DNA of 64,000 nt. Source: Aphidius gifuensis (lineage: Eukaryota; Arthropoda; Insecta; Hymenoptera; Braconidae). The stretch lies in NCBI RefSeq assembly GCF_014905175.1, contig NC_057788.1, positions 14,595,404 to 14,659,403 of the forward strand, given 5' to 3'. The translations under genes and the position numbers were made by a program. The notes beneath the pieces are model-generated. The model was not told where the DNA came from, searched no databases, and was given only the letters and a program-made list of their open reading frames with translations. This document shows positions 57,791-64,000 of the stretch, piece after piece (the stretch's first letter is position 1; each line of letters begins with the position of its first letter).

Positions 57791-59002
57791 TAAATCGATT
57801 CTTATTTTATAAAAATCAGTTAAAAAAATATATGGTTTTTAAAAATGAAATCGAAATAGATTAGCTGTATGTAGAAGAAAATCAATAGGAATACACCTCA
57901 ATTGTGTATACACAATACATTATAATCATTTTTCTAAACCTATAACATAAAATAGATCGGCTATAAGCAAAAGGAAATCTCAAGGAATGCATCTGACCTT
58001 GACTTACAGCTTTTTTTTTTTTATTTAATTTTATTCATTACAAGCTAGCGTGGAATAGATTTAGAAGAATTAAAAAAGAATTTATCATCTGCGTTCAGAG
58101 GAAAATCTGAGGACGTACACATATCCTCGGCATACCCCAAAATTGATAATATATATGTATTTTCATAATTGAAAAGATTATATAAAGAATTTGTTCTTTT
58201 ATTTTTTTGTAAAATAAAGAATAACTAAGTAACTATTAAAACTATATCATGAAAATCAATTAAAACAAGTAAATTACAGTAAGTATTAGGTTAAAAAATA
58301 CAGATATACAGGCGCACGTAGCGCGCCAATGTGCTCGTTTAAAGAAAAAACCGATAAATATGGGAAAATATCAGTGAATATAAAGAAAAATGTAGAAAAA
58401 AACGGGAAAATATCGAAGAAAAATCAGTGAATATAAAAAAAATTACGATAAATATAGGAACATATCAATTAAGCTCTCCCCCCTCCCCAACTATAGTAGA
58501 TCCCTCGAAAATTTTCTAAGTCCTTTTATTAATCTGAACACGATATGATGGGAAAATATCGAGGAAAGTGAAACATTCCCCGTTGTAAAAATATAATAAA
58601 AATAGGAAAATATGAAAGAAAAACCACTGAGTATATAAAAAATGATCATACAGTTGCTGAAGCAACTGTGCCTTCCCTGCGGGGGGAATTTTAATTTCTT
58701 CTTTAATATATATTAAAATTCGTGACTACAAATTTATTTCATTCTCTATTGTTACAATGATTATTGTAACAGCTAAAATTTATTTAATTTTCATTCATTT
58801 TGCTTGTTCCTTCTAATGGGTCATCTCCATGTCCAGAATCGCTTTCTTCTAACCTTTTAAACTCTCTGTTTTTATTCATTTTGTTGTACTATGATTTTAG
58901 CCTGTCAATGATAAATATTTATTACAAAATTGTCCAGTTCGATTGTATTTATTCTGATTACTTTTTTCTCTCGGTTGAATCAGGGTTTAACGTTTTAGTT
59001 GT

Positions 59003-59888
59003 TGCTGAAGTCGTCATTATATTTTTAATTTTTTTATATTCAATTATTTTTAATTCCTTTAATACTATCACATCACCCTTTTTTCCCTAGAGATTTTCTG
59101 CCTTTTCATTCTATATAGTTAGTTCAATCTAAAATATATTTTCTTTGGTAAATTTATTATCTTTATTTAGTTTAATCAAACTTTTTTTCATTTAAATTTT
59201 ATTTTGCTTCATAATCACTGTCGTCTGCTAATGTTATTGTTCTTTATTTTAATAACCGTCCTGACATTGCATATATAAATTCCACTTTATTTATTGCTAT
59301 TATGATTGCGATGATATCTAAATAATGTCATTGTTACTATTGAATAGTTTTCTTTTTTTTTTTTTTTTTTTGCTAAAATTATTTTGCCTGCAAATGAATT
59401 AATTGGTAGATTTACAATTTCTTGTATTTTTTAAACTCAAAATTAATGCTGAAGTCGTCATTATATTTTTAATTTTTTTATATTCAATTATTTTCAATTC
59501 CTTTAATACTATCACATCACCCTTTTTTCCCTAGAAATTTTCTGCCTTTTCATTCTATATAGTTAGTTCAATCTAAAATATATTTTCTTTGGTAAATTTA
59601 TTATCTTTATTTAGTTTAATCAAACTTTTTTTCATTTAAATTTTATTTTACTTTATAATCACTGTCGTCTGCTAATGTTATTGTTCTTTATTTTAATAAC
59701 CGTCCTGACATTGCATATATAAATTCCACTTTATTTATTGCTATTATGATTGCGATGATATCTAAATGATGTCATTGTTACTATTGAATAGTTTTCTTTT
59801 TTTTTTTTTTTTTTGCTAAAATTATTTTGCCTGCAAATGAATTAATTAGTAGATTTACAATTTCTTGTATTTTTTAAACTCGAAATTA
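59003..59888. repeat. Recent ~448-bp tandem duplication
   Basis: 59003-59445 and 59451-59888 are nearly identical in order and sequence; I count only a handful of substitutions plus poly(T) length change. The low divergence marks it as recent, or as an assembly artefact. Confidence 0.9.
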
Positions 59889-60047
59889 ATGTTTGGTATA
59901 TTTTCATTTTCCTCATCGTCATCGAATTTTATATTAGCTTCTACTGGTATCATTATTTCTTTATTATTTATTGATGGGTATTGTTCATTAATTTTTCTTA
60001 CTAATCCTCCAGTGATCGTATATATTTTGTTTAAATTGAATATTTAA
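59640..60047 (-). pseudogene. Unassigned repeated gene, minus copy
   Basis: The minus strand reads ITGGLVRKINEQYPSINNKE and IMIPVEANIKFDDDEENE, and the nucleotide match to 63535-63930 on the plus strand is high. Two copies in opposite orientation indicate a repeat-borne gene. I do not recognise the family. Confidence 0.55.
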
Positions 60048-61076
60048 TAATTTATCATGTTAATAATTTTTTTTAAAATCTTTTTGTTGAAAAATCTTGT
60101 TGAAAAATATGATTTTTCCATGATATTTTGCTATACTTTTTGTTAACTGATATTTTCCTAATATTTTCCTATAATTATCGTATTTTTCTTTATATTCAGT
60201 GATTTTTCTATATTTTTGTATATTCGTTTATATATTCTTTATTTTTCTATATTTCTCTTCATTTTCCATATTCATCGTGTTTAGATTAATTGAGGGACTT
60301 AGGGCGGGGGGGGGGGCATAACTGATATGTTTCCTTATTTATCGTTTTTCTTTTATATTCAGTCACTTTTCTATATTTTCCTTTATATTCACTGATATTT
60401 TCCCGGTTTTATCGTTTTTTTTTCTTTATATTCACTGATTTTCTTTGATATTTTCCTATTTTTCTACAATTTTCTTTACATTTACTGATATTTTCCCATG
60501 TATCGTATTTTTTTTCATATTCAGTGATTTTTTCTTCATATTTACTGATATTTTCCATATTTATCGTATTTTTCTTAGTAAGTTTCAGTAAGTTTTCCTT
60601 GATATTTACTGATATTTTCCTGATATTTCTGATAATTATCGGACTTTTTTATTTTCAGCGATTTTTTCTTTATATTTACTGATATTTTCCATATTTATCG
60701 TATTTTTCTTTATATTCAGTAAGTTTTCTTTGATATTTACTGATATTTCCCTGATATTTTCCCATAATTATGAGAGTTTTCTTTATATTTACCCCTTTTT
60801 TTTATATTTACTAACATTTTTCCATATTTATCGGTTTTTTCTTCATATTCAGCAATTTTTTCTTTATATTCAGTAATTTTCCTTCATATTTACTGATATT
60901 TTCCCATATTTATCGTTTTTTTTCTTTATATTCAGTGATTTTTCTATATTTTCCTTCGTATTTAATGATGTTCCCCATTTTTATCGAATTCAGATCAAGG
61001 GACTTAGAAAATTTTCGGAGAGGGGGGGGGGGGTCCACATGAAAAGCGAAAACAATAGGAAATTAAAATTCCCTAA

Positions 61077-61235
61077 AAAAAATATGATATTAATTATGTT
61101 ACCCCCTCCTAATATGCGAATGGAAATCTAAAAGAAATTAGCAAATAAATCACGAAAAAAAATAAAAATAAAATGACAAATTTAAAAAAAAACAGACAAA
61201 AAAAAAGATAGTCAATTTCCCCAAGGTGCACCCTA
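61077..61235. other. Gene-free AT-rich spacer
   Basis: Between the large foldback region and the next TIR element; nothing recognised. Confidence 0.35.
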
Positions 61236-62197
61236 AGTGTTCCGTAGGATTTTTTATTTTTTTTCTTGCTGTTTACAAAAATATTGTTGAAAAACAATTT
61301 ATGAGACTACATATCGTTGAATAAAAAAAAAAATAAACGACCGAAAAATTTGAAAAAAATATCGTAGAGTCTACAGATGAAGCGGCATCGATCAAAACAT
61401 TGCCGGAATTGATCGGTCAATATTTGGAATTGCGCCATGTCCAAAAATGGGCATATTAAATCTAATAAGGCCAAAAAGTAAAAAAAAATATCATGTCTGT
61501 TTTTGGAAAAAAAAAACCTAAATTTGTTTTAACATTGACTAATTCGGTTCAGCGGTTCAAAAAATATTGTAAAAAAACAGTTTGTGACACTACATATCGT
61601 TGAGTAAAAAAAAAAATAAACGACCGAAAAATTTGAAAAAAATATCGTAAAGTCTACAGATGAAGCGTCGTCGATTAAAACATTGCCGGAATTGATTGGT
61701 CAATATTTGGAATTGGGTCATGTCCAAAAATGGGCATATTAAATCTAATAAGGCCCAAAAAGTAAAAAAAAATGTCATGTCTGTTTTTGGAAAAAAAAAA
61801 AAACCTAAATTCGTTTTAACATTGACTAATTCGGTTCAGCGGTTCAAAAAATATTGTAAAAAAACAGTTTGTGACACTACATAACGTTGAATAAAAAAAA
61901 AAATAAACGACCGCAAATTTGAAAAAAATTTTGTAAAGTCTACAGATGAAGCGTCGTCGATTAAAACATTGCCGGAATTGATCGGTCAATATTTGGATTT
62001 GGGCCATGGCCAAAAACGGGCATATTAAATCTAATAAGGCCCCAAAATTGGAAATAAATATTACGATTGCTTTTGGCTAAAAAAAATAAAGAAAATGAGC
62101 ATCTCACAAGCCAATTCCATTCAAGACTTCACGTTTTATCTCGAAATAACAAAAAGTCACAGAAAAGCGAAAACAAAAAAGTGTCCTACGGAACACT
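61236..62197. mobile_element. TIR element with internal 285-bp tandem repeats
   Basis: AGTGTTCCGTAGGA at 61236-61249 and its exact inverse at 62184-62197 mark the ends. The interior holds nearly three copies of a ~285-bp unit; CGACCG landmarks fall at 61338, 61621 and 61908. Each unit has CATTGCCGGAATTGATYGGT and GGCATATTAAATCTAATAAG. No protein is encoded; it is a non-autonomous DNA element that grew by internal duplication. Confidence 0.8.
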
Positions 62198-62342
62198 AAT
62201 AATACAACTTATGTGACCTAAGATATAATAATGTAAAGAATAATCAGAATCTATTTCAGTTAAATTAAAAACAACATATAATAACCAAAAATTAATGACA
62301 TAAAAATAAAAACAAAAACAATGCAACAATATCACATCATCA

Positions 62343-63058
62343 CCCTGGTGAAAAAAATATGGCAGATTCTGTTAGATTCTGGCAGATTCTGTCAGGTACT
62401 GCCAGCCAAATACTCGACTTTCAACAGTCTGCCAGATTCTGTCAGATTTCGCCAGCCAAATACTCGATCTTAACAGTCTGCTAAATTCTGGCAAATTCTG
62501 TCAGCCGAATATTTCGCTTCCAACAGTCTGCCAGATTCTGTCAGCCACATATTCGACTTCCAACAGCATGCCAGATTCTGCCAGTTCAATTTATAAATAT
62601 TGTTTTTTTTTCAATAAATTGATTTTTTTGAATTAATACAACTGATTAGGAGACATCAAGTCGTCATCGAATTATTAGTATGTTATAATTCATTCTTTCA
62701 TAGCTCATTTATCATTTTTTTACGTTAGTTGTTATTCAACGATTCTCACATGTGCTCACGTCAGTGTTAATTCACACATATAGGAACTGAGATTATGATA
62801 CTTATAAAAATATAAAAAACATATTCAAGTTTGAAAAAAAAATTGCAACGCTTCGAGATTGAAGTTTCTTGATACCTTACCGTGATGTTTATAATAACTA
62901 CAATAATTCGTCTAGAATTTTTTTCGTCCAGATTCTGGAAGATTATGACAGATTCTTACCGGTTCTGGCAGATTCTTACAGATTTGGACCGGTTTTTGGA
63001 ACAACTGCCAGATTCTGTCAGTTTATTCTGCCAGATTCTGCCAGTTTTTTTTCCAGGG
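62343..63058. mobile_element. CCCTGG-ended element with GCCAGATTCTG repeats
   Basis: Left end CCCTGGTGAAAAAAATA, right end TTTTTTTTCCAGGG. CA lies outside each end. Both ends run into GCCAGATTCTGTCAG minisatellite tracts (62360-62590 and 62930-63045). The terminal CCCTGGTRGAAA resembles the 341-bp MITE at 28020, so the two probably share a mobilising transposase. Confidence 0.75.
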
Positions 63059-63334
63059 CAATAGAAAAAAAAAAAAAAAACTATCATTTTTAACCAATTT
63101 GAAAACAGATATAACGAAGTTTTCAAAATCATAAGCCAATAAAATCGAAATGGGTAAAAGAAAACAAGAAGGGAACAATCCAAAAATGAAGAAAAAAAAA
63201 TAAAACTGAGTGATAAAAACACAACGAAAAATACATTGATGAAAAAGGAAATTACAAAAATAACAAATTTAAAATTGAACACAATATGGTAAGTCAAAAA
63301 TTAGAAATGAATATAATTTACATAAAAAATTAAG

Positions 63335-64000
63335 TTGAAAATTCAATACAGTGACACAATTCGGGCACGAATAATTAATAATAGTGAAATAAAGGAATCG
63401 AAAAACGAACGAGAAACTGGTAAAAAATTTACGATGGATATATGTGATGAAAGTAAATATCATGGATTGATTGAGGTACCGTTATCAATAAAATGTATAA
63501 TACATAAAGGAAAATTATTAACATATGATAAATTATTAAACATTCAAGTTGAACTAAATATATATGATCACTGGAGGATTAGTGAGAAAAGTTAATGAAC
63601 AATACTCGTCAATAAATATTAAAGAAATAATGATACCAGTAGAGGCTAATATAAAATTCGAAGACGATAAGGAAAATGAATATATATTGCAAATTAATTT
63701 CGAATTCAAAAAAATACAAGAAATCATCTACCAAATAATTCATGTAGAGGTAAAATTATTTGAGCAAAAAAAAAAAAGAAAACTTTTCAATACTGATAAT
63801 GTTATTACATAGATATCACCGCAGTCATAATAGCAATAAATGAAGTAGAATTTATATATGCAATGACAGAACGTTTATTGAAAAAAAAACAATAACATTA
63901 GCAGACGACAGTGATTATGAAGTAAAATAAAATTTGAATAAAAAAAATTGAATGAACCAAGTAAAGATACTAAATTTACTAAAGAAAATATGGAAGAAAA
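63335..64000 (+). pseudogene. Unassigned repeated gene, plus copy
   Basis: Open stretches 63335-63595 and 63564-63812 overlap in different frames. The second (ITGGLVRKVNEQYSSI, IMIPVEANIKFEDDKENE) matches the minus-strand copy at 59640-60047. Upstream text (GLIEVPLSIKCIIHKGKLL) is unique to this copy in the window. Frame changes and stops suggest decay. No recognised domain. Continues past the window edge. Confidence 0.5.

Larger units (their letters stand above)
57123..61076. repeat. ~4-kb inverted arrangement of A/T minisatellites
   Basis: The left end (GAATTTTAATTTCCTATTGT, then a C11 tract and GAAAAATTTTCTAAGTCCC) is matched in inverse at 60995-61076 with a G12 tract. Inside, the left arm (57220-57570, 58330-58630) repeats GATAAATATGGGAAAATATC and SAGTGAATATAAAGAAAAA words. 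The right arm (60110-60990) repeats their complements. Additional C- and G-tracts lie at ~58466 and ~60304. Probably one large foldback element with internal minisatellites. Confidence 0.75.

Overview
The window is AT-rich eukaryotic DNA with short spliceosomal introns, many homopolymer runs and almost no ordinary single-copy gene. The element types present (FLYWCH/MULE, THAP/P-type, BEL/Pao, Polinton, hAT-like and pogo-like foldbacks, tRNA-headed SINE-like units) and the decayed animal gene copies (HEATR1, kinesin-8, TMEM135, Su(s)/ZC3H4-type) point to an arthropod, most likely an insect. A parasitoid wasp is a reasonable guess but is not shown by the sequence.

Layout. 1-4.4 kb: a minus-strand, splice-consistent eight-exon gene coding FLYWCH zinc finger, MULE transposase core and C-terminal RING finger, next to the tail of a lost tandem copy. 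4.8-7.3 kb: one arm of a foldback element, a plus-strand fragment of a second MULE-type gene, and a broken leucine-rich-repeat gene. 7.4-10.9 kb: a tRNA-like hairpin, then a chimeric pseudogene in which two copies of HEATR1 sequence sit between N- and C-terminal pieces of a kinesin-8 motor. 11.2-13.7 kb: P-type transposase split by one frameshift. 14.0-15.5 kb: a dispersed repeat and a TMEM135-like relic. 17.1-18.7 kb: processed pseudogene of a CCCH zinc-finger gene with poly(A). 19.7-22.4 kb: a 48-bp tandem repeat, an array of about six palindromic units, and a second copy of the dispersed repeat.

24.7-30.5 kb: a THAP-domain gene with duplicated exons; a complete-ended P-type transposon (TIRs beginning CATGGAGG, 8-bp target duplication) lies 8 bp before its start codon. 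The transposon's own THAP transposase carries a 341-bp foldback MITE in an exon and a 0.9-kb foldback element in its first intron. 31-39.5 kb: small DNA elements (pogo-like MITE, hAT-like MITE), tRNA-headed repeats, a 1.8-kb TIR element with a GC-rich core, and an exact 112-bp tandem array. 39.8-41.2 kb: about 1.39 kb of uninterrupted-looking (TTA)n.

43.1-54.1 kb: a decayed Polinton (integrase, packaging ATPase, PLA2-like and minor-virion-like ORFs, adenain-like protease, capsid-like ORF). A 1.05-kb hAT-like foldback element interrupts its integrase, and a 5'-LTR-bearing, 3'-truncated BEL/Pao retrotransposon lies between the integrase and the ATPase. The BEL gag and pol are in one frame, separated by a single TGA followed by CTAG. 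54.1-64 kb: unassigned sequence, a roughly 4-kb inverted arrangement of A/T minisatellites with G/C homopolymer tracts, a recent 0.45-kb tandem duplication, a TIR element with internal 285-bp repeats, a second CCCTGG-ended element, and an unassigned repeated gene at the right edge.

No working host pathway can be read from this window. The main theme is layers of mobile elements inserted into one another. In several cases the target duplication or the reading frame on both sides gives the order of events.
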